Assembly (NCBI RefSeq): GCF_007746075.1
Contig: NZ_CP036339.1
Coordinates: 620,001-684,000 of the forward strand
Direction: 5' to 3'
Origin: Lacipirellula limnantheis
GTDB lineage: Bacteria > Planctomycetota > Planctomycetia > Pirellulales > Lacipirellulaceae
Length of the DNA: 64,000 nucleotides
Part shown: positions 24,116-31,955 of the stretch, in pieces
Layout of the letters: every line of letters begins with the position of its first letter
Numbering within the stretch: position 1 is the first letter of the stretch
Program-made: the position numbers and the translations under genes
Notes under the pieces: model-generated
Databases searched by the model: none
Seen by the model: the letters and a program-made list of their open reading frames with translations, nothing else
Told to the model about the DNA's origin: nothing

Positions 24116-24150
24116 ATCGTTCGCCAGGACTTGTGCGGGTGGCGAACGAT
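24116..24150 (+). other. 11-bp inverted repeat ATCGTTCGCCA/TGGCGAACGAT
   Basis: Perfect stem with a 13-base loop, 50 bp after the small secreted protein gene and directly before the terminator. It may strengthen termination or protect the transcript end. Confidence 0.6.
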
Positions 24151-24156
24151 TTATAG

Positions 24157-24196
24157 CCGCCTGTCAGCTTGCAAAGCTGATAGGCGGTTTGTTTTT
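24157..24196 (+). terminator. Rho-independent terminator
   Basis: CCGCCTGTCAGCTT (24157-24170) pairs with AAGCTGATAGGCGG (24174-24187), followed by TTTGTTTTT. A strong stem with a single mismatch and a T-run; it ends the transcript of 23808-24065. Confidence 0.88.
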
Positions 24197-24350
24197 GCGC
24201 CGCCGATTCGACGCTAGCAGGCTCGTCCTATAAGGAAGAATCCTCATGAACGGCGCAGTAGCTACCGATGATGGCATATGAGTACGTCTCGAATTGCCCG
24301 ATCAGTCTGCGCTCCGCCGCACGACGCCTGCCGTCAGCCTCCTCGCTGCC

Positions 24351-25844
24351 ATGCTCGTCATCATCAGCGATCTCCACCTGACCGATGGAACCAGCGGGTC
24401 GACGATTTCGCCTGGCGCCTTCCAGTTATTGGGCGAGCGCATCGCCGACCTGACGATTGGGGCATCGCAACGGCGCGACGGCAGCTACCGGCCGATTGAG
24501 CGGATTGACCTGCTGCTGCTCGGCGACGTGCTCGACGTGATCCGTTCGAGCCGCTGGCTCACGAGCCGCGTCCGTCCCTGGGACGATCCGAATTCGCCCG
24601 CGTTCTTTGAGACGGTCTCGCAGATTACCGGCGACATTCTGCGTCGCAACGAGGAAGCCCTCGGCGAGTTTCGTAAACTAGCGCAGCAAGGCGTGGCGAT
24701 CCCGGCCGCGACGCGCGACGGCCGACCGGCTGATCGCCAACTGCTGCCGATTCCCGTTCACACGCACTACATGGTGGGGAACCATGACTGGTTCTTCCAC
24801 TTGCCCGGCGAGAATTACTCGCGCCTCCGCCGTCAAATTGCGCTCCACATGGGGCTCGTCACGAACCCTGAGAAGCCGTTCCCCCACGAAGCGTGGGAGT
24901 GCAACGAGCTCTTGCAGACGATGCGACGGCACAAGGTCTTCGCGCGCCATGGAGACGTTTACGATCCCTTCAACTTCGAGGGGGACCGCGACGGCAGTAG
25001 TCTGGGCGACGTCATCGTCATCGAACTACTGAACCGTTTCGGCGCTCAGGTCGCTCAGCAGTTGGCCGACGATCTGCCGGAAGCGGTGCTCAACGGTCTG
25101 CGCGAGATCGACAACATTCGTCCGCTGCTGCTGGTCCCAGTGTGGATTGACGGTCTGTTGGAACGGACGTGTCCCCACCCGGCCACACGCAAGCAGGTGA
25201 AAAAGGTTTGGGACGACCTCGCCGACGAATTTCTTGAGCATCCGTTTGTTCAGCATCGCGACACTTGGTGCCCGATCGACGTCGTCGACGGCTTGCAGAA
25301 GGCGCTCAAGTTCAGCCGCCGGTTGTCCATTGGCTGGGCGAGTTGGATCGCCGAGTGGATGTGGCGGCTGCGGGGGGCCGACAACGCCTCCTATTTTCAA
25401 CATGCCTTGTCGGAGCAAGACTTCCGCAATCGCCGAGCGAAGCATATCGTTTATGGACACACGCACTATCACGAGACAGTGCCGTTGGACGCCAGCTTCG
25501 CGGAAGGGTACGTCTTGAATCAGGCGTACTTCAATTCCGGCACCTGGCGTCGGGTTTACGAGCAAACCCGCTTCGCGCCGCACGAGCAGGAATTTATCGC
25601 GGCCGACGCGCTGACATATTTGGCATTTTTCAAAGACGACGAGCGCCGCGGCCGGCCATACGAGACCTGGACCGGCACGCTCGGCATTTCGCCTCTCGTG
25701 GGGACGACGCTGCGAGTCGATCCGGGATTGAAGAGCGATGCCGCGACGCAACCGATTTCGACACCAAGCGTACCAATCAGGGCCCCCCACTTCGCCCTAC
25801 CGCCTGCTCACGTCCGGGCCGCCGACGGAGCCTTCGTCCGTTGA
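24351..25844 (+). CDS. Calcineurin-like metallophosphoesterase
   Basis: 497 residues from ATG 24351, which places the first metal motif at the very N-terminus: ISDLHL (Asp7, His9). Further motifs are in order: LLGDVLDVI, VGNHDWFFH and VYGHTHYHE, giving the complete two-metal phosphoesterase set. No signal peptide, so cytoplasmic. An unusually long insertion lies between GNHDW and GHTH (about 240 residues, including several helices). It ends 14 bp before the likely start of an alpha/beta-hydrolase gene on the same strand, so the two likely act together. Substrate unknown; a phosphoprotein, nucleotide or lipid is possible. Confidence 0.82.
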   Translation: MLVIISDLHLTDGTSGSTISPGAFQLLGERIADLTIGASQRRDGSYRPIERIDLLLLGDVLDVIRSSRWLTSRVRPWDDPNSPAFFETVSQITGDILRRNEEALGEFRKLAQQGVAIPAATRDGRPADRQLLPIPVHTHYMVGNHDWFFHLPGENYSRLRRQIALHMGLVTNPEKPFPHEAWECNELLQTMRRHKVFARHGDVYDPFNFEGDRDGSSLGDVIVIELLNRFGAQVAQQLADDLPEAVLNGLREIDNIRPLLLVPVWIDGLLERTCPHPATRKQVKKVWDDLADEFLEHPFVQHRDTWCPIDVVDGLQKALKFSRRLSIGWASWIAEWMWRLRGADNASYFQHALSEQDFRNRRAKHIVYGHTHYHETVPLDASFAEGYVLNQAYFNSGTWRRVYEQTRFAPHEQEFIAADALTYLAFFKDDERRGRPYETWTGTLGISPLVGTTLRVDPGLKSDAATQPISTPSVPIRAPHFALPPAHVRAADGAFVR

Positions 25845-25857
25845 GTTCGATCGGCGC

Positions 25858-26916
25858 ATGGCGGCGGCCGGCGCGAAGTTTTCGCAGGCCGGCGTCGCTG
25901 CGATTTTCTGCGTGCATGGCACATTTTGCGGCGACGACGTCCTGGGACTCTTCACCGAGCTGGAAGCGTGGGCGCCAAGCGCCGTCAGGCCGCTGCGGCG
26001 CTGGAGCAAGCGGGCGATCGACGCCGCCATTGGCGAGACTGGCAACTACACGCCCAAATTCGCCGAGCGAATGGAAGCGACGTTAAGCGCCGGGGCGCAA
26101 CGCCGATTGCCGGTACGGTTGTTTCACTGGTCGAGCCTGAATCACCACATCGGACGCGCCGACGGCGCGGTGCGGCTGATTGACGAACTGGCGACGTTCG
26201 CGGGCCAACTCCATGAACAGGCTAATCCTCGCGTCATCCTCTGGGCCCACAGCCACGGCGGCAACGTCTTTGCGTTGCTGACAAACCTCCTGGGCGCTGA
26301 CGAAGCGGACCGCCAAGAGTTTTTCCACGCCTCGCGCACCTTCTTTCGCCCGTGGATCGCGAGGCGCCCCGACGTACCCGTGTGGGATCGCGTCGAGCAA
26401 CTGCTCGCCGACCCGCAGCATCCCGTGCGGCGACTGAAGCTCGACGTCGTCACCTACGGCACGCCGATTCGTTACGGCTGGGACGCCGGAGGTTATCACA
26501 AGTTGCTCCACGTTATCCATCACCGCCCGCAGGCGAAATCTCACGCCCATCGCGCGCCGTATCCTCCCTGGCCGCACGACGTCCTCGCGGCCGAACATGG
26601 CGACTACATTCAACAGGTCGGCATCGCCGGCACGAACTTCCCGCCGCTGCCGCTCGCCCTGCGGACCTTCCTCGCGGACTTGCGACTCGGCCGGCTGCTG
26701 CAGCGAGACCTCGGCGGCTGGCTCCGCTCGCGGCTGAAGCATGGCATGCGCGTCCACCACGACGGCACGACGCTGCTCATGGACTACGACGATCCCCACT
26801 GGCTGCCGTGGAGGCACGCCTTGGGGCACGCACCGTATACCCGCAGTCACTGGTTGCCGTTGCACTGCGAACTGGCGGCGGAGCATTTTTACGGAGCGTC
26901 GGCTGCTGGGGTATAA
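25858..26916 (+). CDS. Alpha/beta-hydrolase-like protein, partner of the phosphoesterase
   Basis: 352 residues from ATG 25858; the frame is open upstream to ATG 25738, which would overlap the phosphoesterase by 107 bp. The first strand and turn read AAIFCVHGTFCGDD, the nucleophile elbow ILWAHSHGGNVFALL, and a late HDGTTLLMDYDD plus several His residues near the C-terminus could complete the triad. It resembles lipase-like hydrolases rather than peptidases. No signal peptide. Its link with the phosphoesterase suggests a two-step intracellular hydrolysis, but the substrate is not known. Confidence 0.6.
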   Translation: MAAAGAKFSQAGVAAIFCVHGTFCGDDVLGLFTELEAWAPSAVRPLRRWSKRAIDAAIGETGNYTPKFAERMEATLSAGAQRRLPVRLFHWSSLNHHIGRADGAVRLIDELATFAGQLHEQANPRVILWAHSHGGNVFALLTNLLGADEADRQEFFHASRTFFRPWIARRPDVPVWDRVEQLLADPQHPVRRLKLDVVTYGTPIRYGWDAGGYHKLLHVIHHRPQAKSHAHRAPYPPWPHDVLAAEHGDYIQQVGIAGTNFPPLPLALRTFLADLRLGRLLQRDLGGWLRSRLKHGMRVHHDGTTLLMDYDDPHWLPWRHALGHAPYTRSHWLPLHCELAAEHFYGASAAGV

Positions 26917-26968
26917 TGCTATAGCTGCAGCGAGATTCGCACGGGAGTTGTCGATGGGGAGGTTCAGC

Positions 26969-27367
26969 ATGAAAATCGCACTTGCCAACTACGTTGACCT
27001 CATCCGTGCCGAAAATGGGGACATTCCAAGCGATAGCGTGCGGCGTTTCGAAGTCGACGGGATTGTGGATACGGGAGCCGCTCAACTAGTGCTCCCCGCA
27101 TCAGCGGCGGCAGCACTCGGGTTGGATGAAGCTTGGCGAGCCAAGGTGACCCACGCCGACGGACATATTGAAAAGCGGCCTGTGGTCAAGAACGTTTGGT
27201 TGCAACTCTGCGGACGCGATTCAGTCTTCTCAGCGGTGATCGAACCCAATCGCGAAACTGCTCTCATTAGCGCCATTGTCTTGGAGGCACTCGATCTGAT
27301 CGTCGATTGTGTGACGCAGCAACTTCATCCACGCGATCCGAACATGATGCTTGCCGAGATCGAGTAA
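26969..27367 (+). CDS. Clan AA retropepsin-like aspartyl protease
   Basis: 132 residues from ATG 26969, chosen for its upstream GGGGAGG and close homology-like N-terminus MKIALANYVDL. The catalytic motif is VDTGAAQLVLP (Asp34), then the beta-hairpin and a late TALISAIVLEALDLIVDC resembling the second conserved Gly/Ile region. Members of this family act as homodimers, one Asp per subunit. Target unknown. The gene follows the hydrolase by 52 bp and precedes cutA, so cotranscription is possible. The family is often near mobile or toxin-like genes, but nothing here proves that. Confidence 0.75.
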   Translation: MKIALANYVDLIRAENGDIPSDSVRRFEVDGIVDTGAAQLVLPASAAAALGLDEAWRAKVTHADGHIEKRPVVKNVWLQLCGRDSVFSAVIEPNRETALISAIVLEALDLIVDCVTQQLHPRDPNMMLAEIE

Positions 27368-27390
27368 CCTGTTGCGGACTTGATTATTCG

Positions 27391-27729
27391 ATGTCAGAGT
27401 TCCTGCAGATCACCACCGCCGCCGGCAGCCGTGAGGAAGCGGACCGGATCGCCACGACGCTCGTCGACCGCTGCTTGGCTGGTTGCGTGCAAATCATCGG
27501 TCCCATTCGCAGCGTCTATCGCTGGCAAGGGCAGATTGAACACAGCGAGGAATGGCTCTGCCAGATCAAGACGACTCGCGAGCAGTACGACGCTCTCGAA
27601 GCGGTGATTCGCGAGATCCATTCCTACGACTGTCCCGAGATCATCGCGACGCCGATTGTCGCCGGGAGCGAGGCGTATCTGCAGTGGCTCGCCGAGCAGA
27701 TTGCAGCCCCAGGCTCCGCCGGGGGGTAG
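27391..27729 (+). CDS. cutA: CutA1 divalent cation tolerance protein
   Basis: 112 residues from ATG 27391. The family signature is clear: ITTAAGSREEADRIATTLV, CLAGCVQIIGPIRSVYRWQG, EEWLCQIKTTREQYDALEAVI and PEIIATPIVAGSEAYLQWL. CutA1 proteins form very stable trimers and have been linked to copper tolerance, though their biochemical role is unsettled. The last codons (PGSAGG) and stop are encoded by the left arm of an inverted repeat starting at 27703, so the natural C-terminus has been replaced or extended by the repeat. Confidence 0.92.
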   Translation: MSEFLQITTAAGSREEADRIATTLVDRCLAGCVQIIGPIRSVYRWQGQIEHSEEWLCQIKTTREQYDALEAVIREIHSYDCPEIIATPIVAGSEAYLQWLAEQIAAPGSAGG

Positions 27730-27792
27730 CGCACCGTGGGATGGCGCCAGCCGGAATCACGGCCGACCCCCTAGCGGAGCCAGGGGCTAAAG
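27703..27792. repeat. Inverted repeat AGCCCCAGGCTCCGCC...GGCGGAGCC-type
   Basis: Left arm AGCCCCAGGCTCCGCCGGGGGGT (about 27704-27726) pairs with right arm ACCCCCTAGCGGAGCCAGGGGCT (about 27765-27787) with two bulged/mismatched positions; 38-bp loop. It spans the cutA stop and the intergenic space before the convergent export gene. Shares its core with the palindrome at 18089-18115. Confidence 0.85.
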
Positions 27793-27814
27793 AGTGCGAG
27801 TAAGCACTTCGAGA

Positions 27815-29080
27815 TCAGTTGCTGATCGAACGGAAGTTGTTGAAGTTCAAGTTGCCAAACGCGAACTGCGGGAACATCGCGTACAGGCCGTTGGTAAAGA
27901 ACTCGCTGATCCATTCGTCGGCGACGCGAATTGGCGTTTTGGGTACGATGACGATGTCGGAATCGTTGAGCCAAATCTCGTCGGCCGGCGTCGGTCGCTT
28001 GCCGTAGATGCCGCCTTGCACGTCGAACATGGACGCCAGCAGCCGCCAGTCGTCGCCGCGACGGAAGACGACCACCTGCCGCAGGTTGGCGCCATTGAGG
28101 TGTCCGCCCGCCATCTGGATGGCGGCCATGAGCGTTGTCGGCCCTTCGAGCGTGTAGCGATTCGGTTGCCGCACTTCGCCGCCAATAAAGACGTAGCGCG
28201 TCGCCCGCTGCGTAATGACTGGCGTGATGTCGACGCCCGGAATGGCCGCGTCGTAGCGCGCGTCGACCTCGAGCTTCAACTCGTCAACGGTGAGGCCTTG
28301 GGCGCAGATGGGCCCCAGTCCCGGCAAGAACAGTCGTCCGTCGGGGTTGACCGTGGACTCCAACTGTTGACCGCCGTTCCCTTGCCGAGCGACGACCGCA
28401 TTGATGAGGTCTTGGAGCCGCGTATTGACCTCGACCGGCGTGACGGTGATCGCCGGCACCTTATAGTACTTCTTGTATCGTTCTTCGAGGTGCGCCCGCA
28501 GTCCGTCCACGGTCATGTTGGCCGCCCGCACCTGTCCTAAGAGCGGCAGCGTAATCGTGCCGTCGGGCTGAACGACCAGCTCTCGCCGGACGTCGTCCTG
28601 CGTGCCGCCGATGCCTCCCGCCGCCGAGTCGCCGGTCAGCGACTCGACGCGAATCTTGTCTCCCACCTGCAATTCGTACGGAAAGCTCGTCATTTCCCGG
28701 GTCAGCCGGAAAACGAAGATGATTCGGTCGTCGACGCGAATCCGGTATTCAGGCACATGGGCCAAGCGGGCATGGCCGACATACTCGCCCTGTGCATACG
28801 CCTGCCAGTCGACGGGCCCACGAGCGTCCCAGGTCACTTCGCCGCGACCCGCGCCAACGGTGCTATCGACGCCCCACACCGGGTACGGCGCGGCGGGGCC
28901 GAGCGCTTGGCAGAGCTGGATCTCATCAGAGTTCGCCGCCTGGACCGGCGGCTTCGGCCGGCCGTCAAACGTCTTCGGACGTTGCGACGCGACGACGCTC
29001 GCCAGCGATGCGACGGTGGCGGCGGCAACCGCAAACAAGCTCCACTTTCTCAACGCGGTGCGCTCCCAGCGACGGTTCAT
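27815..29080 (-). CDS. Polysaccharide export protein (Wza-like, poly-export + SLBB)
   Basis: 421 residues from ATG 29080, behind GGGAGGA and with a four-base ATGA overlap with the upstream TPR gene. An N-terminal hydrophobic segment (LFAVAAATVASLASVV) is followed by the polysaccharide-export domain: EYRIRVDDRIIFVF, LVVQPDGTITLPLLGQV, TVDGLRAHLEERYKKYY and SLBB-type FIGGEVRQPNRYTLEG with LMAAIQMAGGHLNGAN. No lipobox Cys typical of Wza is present, so membrane attachment may use the N-terminal helix. It likely forms part of an outer-membrane export channel, cooperating with the TPR protein upstream. Confidence 0.88.
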   Translation of the reverse strand: MNRRWERTALRKWSLFAVAAATVASLASVVASQRPKTFDGRPKPPVQAANSDEIQLCQALGPAAPYPVWGVDSTVGAGRGEVTWDARGPVDWQAYAQGEYVGHARLAHVPEYRIRVDDRIIFVFRLTREMTSFPYELQVGDKIRVESLTGDSAAGGIGGTQDDVRRELVVQPDGTITLPLLGQVRAANMTVDGLRAHLEERYKKYYKVPAITVTPVEVNTRLQDLINAVVARQGNGGQQLESTVNPDGRLFLPGLGPICAQGLTVDELKLEVDARYDAAIPGVDITPVITQRATRYVFIGGEVRQPNRYTLEGPTTLMAAIQMAGGHLNGANLRQVVVFRRGDDWRLLASMFDVQGGIYGKRPTPADEIWLNDSDIVIVPKTPIRVADEWISEFFTNGLYAMFPQFAFGNLNFNNFRSISN

Positions 29081-30621
29081 CGGAAGTATCCTCCCGGCAG
29101 CCGGGTGACGTTGTGAACCGGCTCGCTCTGTACGGTCGGCTGCGCAGGCGGGGGCGTCTGCGGCCGCGGTTGCGGGATCGGCGGACCGGCGGCAACCTGC
29201 GGAAGCGGCGGCGTCGAAGGCGCCAGCGGATCGCCCATGCGGGCGAGCGTCTGCGGATCGACCCACTTGACGCCAGTTGTGCTGCTGACGCCGTTCTGCG
29301 CCAGCGCCTGGGCCTGCTGCTCGCTGGCGGCCGCCAGCTCCTCGCGGCCCAGTTTGCGCTGGATGCGGGCCAAGTTTCGATAAACAACGGGGTGCGGCTC
29401 GCGCAGCGCTACCTGAGCGAGAATGTATTCCGAATCGACGAAATGTCCGGTTTCAGCCAGCAGCACGCCCAGCTCATGAGCCGCGAGATGATTATCGTCG
29501 CGGGCCAAGAGGGCTGCCTGCTGCAGCGCGAACGCGCGGCGGTCGGCTTGGGCGATCCGGTCTGGTTCGGCGCGACCGATCTGGCTGTAGAGCTTGCCAA
29601 GCGCGTGCAGGGCCATCGACCCCGCGGGCTCGCCGGCCACTGATGCGCCCAGCTGCAATTGGGCGTATCGATAGTACAAATCGCCGAGTTGCTGCGGCAT
29701 CAGTTTATCGGCATCGCCCTTGGCGATTGGCGTGCGATGCGAGGCGATAATCACGTCAAAGTCGAGCTGGCTTTCAACGGCGGCTCCTCGCGGCGCGAAA
29801 TCGGCCGCCTCTTCAAGTGCTCGCAGGCCATTGGCCAGAGCGATCGAACGCCGCGCGACGCCCCGCTTCTGATCCTTTGCTTCGGCGATCATCCGCAAGA
29901 CTTCGACGAACTCCTGTCGAGCGGCGAAATAGGCGCCCCGCTGGGCGAGTTTGTAGCCGCGGCGAATTTTGGCTTGCGCTTGCTCGCTTACCATCGCCCC
30001 GGTCGGGTGCCCAGTCACGGTGGCGCCGGCGTCGGCCAGCAGCTCATCGGCTTCGGGTGAAAGTGATTCGCCCTGATCGTTGCTCGTGACGTTCATTGTC
30101 GGCGGCATGGCCAACGAATGCTCGTGTAGGACGACAGGCGGGCGGGCCATCACCTCGGGCGTCGGCGTGATCGCTGCATCAGCGATAGGCGCCGCGTCGG
30201 CCTGCCATTCGGAAAATGCCTGCTCCAACGGCTGCGGCGGCAGCAGCGTCGGGCCGCTGGCGGCTGCCGCGGAGCGTTCAGACAAAGACTCTTTGGCCGT
30301 ATCCTCGATCGCTGGCAGTGGCGTGAGCTCGGGGAAGGTCTCTTCTACCTTCGGCTGTCGGCGGGCGGTCCGATCCGGGGCCGCTGGCGGCAGCGTCATC
30401 AACGCCGTGGGCTCGATCCCTTCCGTGCCGGGAGGCGGCAGCGGTCGCGCCCAAGCGACCTCCGCCTGTCGCGGCGCATGGGCCGCGATGGTCAGCGGCT
30501 TTTGCGCGCTGGCAGCTTGATCTACTTCGGCGTCGCCGCAGCCCAGCGACCACAGCAGCGCCAGCGCGCACGCTCCCCGCGGCCAACGCAGCCCAACGCG
30601 ATCGAGGTTGACCTCGGTCAT
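29077..30621 (-). CDS. TPR protein with Pro-rich ends, partner of the polysaccharide exporter
   Basis: 514 residues. The N-terminus has a hydrophobic signal (CALALLWSLGCGD) that resembles but does not meet the lipobox rule because position -3 is Ser. Then a low-complexity Pro/Ala region, and from about residue 210 a helical TPR-like array (EQAQAKIRRGYKLAQRGAYF, MALHALGKLYSQIGRAEPD, LAAHELGVLLAETGHFVDSE and PVVYRNLARIQRKLGREEL). The C-terminus is Pro-rich. It overlaps the export gene by four bases (ATGA), a strong sign of one operon and possibly coupled translation. Probably a periplasmic assembly factor for exopolysaccharide. Confidence 0.82.
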   Translation of the reverse strand: MTEVNLDRVGLRWPRGACALALLWSLGCGDAEVDQAASAQKPLTIAAHAPRQAEVAWARPLPPPGTEGIEPTALMTLPPAAPDRTARRQPKVEETFPELTPLPAIEDTAKESLSERSAAAASGPTLLPPQPLEQAFSEWQADAAPIADAAITPTPEVMARPPVVLHEHSLAMPPTMNVTSNDQGESLSPEADELLADAGATVTGHPTGAMVSEQAQAKIRRGYKLAQRGAYFAARQEFVEVLRMIAEAKDQKRGVARRSIALANGLRALEEAADFAPRGAAVESQLDFDVIIASHRTPIAKGDADKLMPQQLGDLYYRYAQLQLGASVAGEPAGSMALHALGKLYSQIGRAEPDRIAQADRRAFALQQAALLARDDNHLAAHELGVLLAETGHFVDSEYILAQVALREPHPVVYRNLARIQRKLGREELAAASEQQAQALAQNGVSSTTGVKWVDPQTLARMGDPLAPSTPPLPQVAAGPPIPQPRPQTPPPAQPTVQSEPVHNVTRLPGGYFR

Positions 30622-30809
30622 GTACGCCCCATCCCTGGCTCACTGCCGGCGTGGCGCCGGCGCCAGCGCGCATCGTGCGCGCCCCTCTGCTCTATGCAAA
30701 AGTCGACCGACGCCGCTGACCGGTGACAGCAAAACCGCTGCTGGCACGAGCGGTTCCCTGCTGATAGCAACGTTACAGCCGACAAAGTTTCGCCATCTCG
30801 CGCCGCAGC
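30622..30809. other. Intergenic region with a hairpin
   Basis: AACCGCT (30733-30739) pairs with AGCGGTT (30749-30755). It lies between the promoter side of the TPR gene and the end of the next minus-strand gene. No further gene seen. Confidence 0.4.
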
Positions 30810-31781
30810 TCAAAACATCCGCTTCTGATAGCTGCCCGTCACGGGCAGGGCATTGAACCCTGCCGCCTGCAAATGCCCCACGAACTCCGCGGGTCCGTGA
30901 GTGCAATAGATCTCACGAGCGCCAACGCGCTCGACCGTTTCCATGAGTTCATCGAAATCGGCATGATCCGATAGCGGCAACGCGTGGTCGACGCCCCAGC
31001 GGTACTTGGTCGACGGATCGATCGCCCAGCCAGTGATCGCGATGCTTAACGGTCGCCGAATCCCTGCCAGGCGGAAATCGCGCGCACCCTGAGGGAGGGT
31101 AATGACCGCGCGCCCGGCGAGCAACCGCGCGTCGTAAAGTCGCACATCGCCCAGGTCGACCCCGCACTGGCGATAAACTTGGCTCACTGCAAAGATCGTC
31201 GGATGTTGCAGCACAGGGATCCCCGCGTCGGTGAGGATGCGCGTCGCTTCCTGCGACTTGCCGAGCGGGTAGGCGTGCAGCACCGGCGTCGCCCCAGCGG
31301 CGATGGCGCCGCGAACCAGTTCAATCAGCTTCGCCACGGTCTCACTGCGCGGCGGCATGCGATAGCGCGGCCGGCCGAAGGTCGATTCCATCACCAGCAC
31401 GTCGGCTCGCGGCAATTCACAACGCTCGGCCGTGGCCGACTCGCCCAGCTTGAAGTCGCCGGTGTACAGGAGCGAACCCGCGTCGCTCTCAATGAGCACC
31501 AGCGCCGAACCCAGGCAGTGGCCTGCTGGATAGGTCGTGATCCGCACGTCGCCAAACTGGACCGGTTGGCGATACGGGACTTCGACGACACGCCGCGCGG
31601 CGCCCATCCGGAGTCGGTAGAGCCGACCTGTGTCGGGCGTGCAGTACGCGACCTCGTGCGGCCCGATGTGGTCGGCATGTGCATGCGACACGAAGCCGTG
31701 CGGCTGCCGACGACGGACGTCGAGCGCCAGCCGGGGGCGATTGAAGAACAGGCCGTTGTCCCAGTGAAACATGAAGATCAT
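30810..31781 (-). CDS. Metallo-beta-lactamase-fold nuclease-like protein
   Basis: 323 residues. The zinc motif SHAHADHIG (His33, His35, Asp37, His38) is followed by PAGHCLGSALVLI, LLYTGDFKLGES, VMESTFGRPRYR and late LSDHADFDELMETV and YCTHGPAEFVGHL. This arrangement matches RNA/DNA-processing MBL proteins related to CPSF and the DNA-ligase-associated exonuclease group. In many genomes the latter is next to an ATP-dependent ligase and a Lhr-type helicase; neither is visible nearby, so the role here is uncertain. ATG 31781 chosen; ATG 31772 is also possible. Confidence 0.83.
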   Translation of the reverse strand: MIFMFHWDNGLFFNRPRLALDVRRRQPHGFVSHAHADHIGPHEVAYCTPDTGRLYRLRMGAARRVVEVPYRQPVQFGDVRITTYPAGHCLGSALVLIESDAGSLLYTGDFKLGESATAERCELPRADVLVMESTFGRPRYRMPPRSETVAKLIELVRGAIAAGATPVLHAYPLGKSQEATRILTDAGIPVLQHPTIFAVSQVYRQCGVDLGDVRLYDARLLAGRAVITLPQGARDFRLAGIRRPLSIAITGWAIDPSTKYRWGVDHALPLSDHADFDELMETVERVGAREIYCTHGPAEFVGHLQAAGFNALPVTGSYQKRMF

Positions 31782-31802
31782 TGTCTCGGCGGAGCGAGTT
31801 TG

Positions 31803-31887
31803 ATGCTAGATGCTAGATGCTAGATGCTAGATGCTGGATGCTGGATGCTGGATGCTGATGGTTGGTGTTTGGTGTTTGGTGTTTGGA
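31803..31887. repeat. Heptanucleotide tandem repeats ATGCTAG/ATGCTGG and GTTTGGT
   Basis: Four copies of ATGCTAG, then three of ATGCTGG, a bridge GATGCTGATGGTTGG and then three of the seven-base unit GTTTGGT. All have a period of 7. They lie between divergent genes (minus-strand MBL protein and plus-strand MFS transporter), in the promoter interval. Confidence 0.9.
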
Positions 31888-31955
31888 ATGTGATTGTGCA
31901 ATGATTTCGTCCGTTTTTGCTTGCGGCGGCTGACGTCGCGATTTACCGTGGCGGC

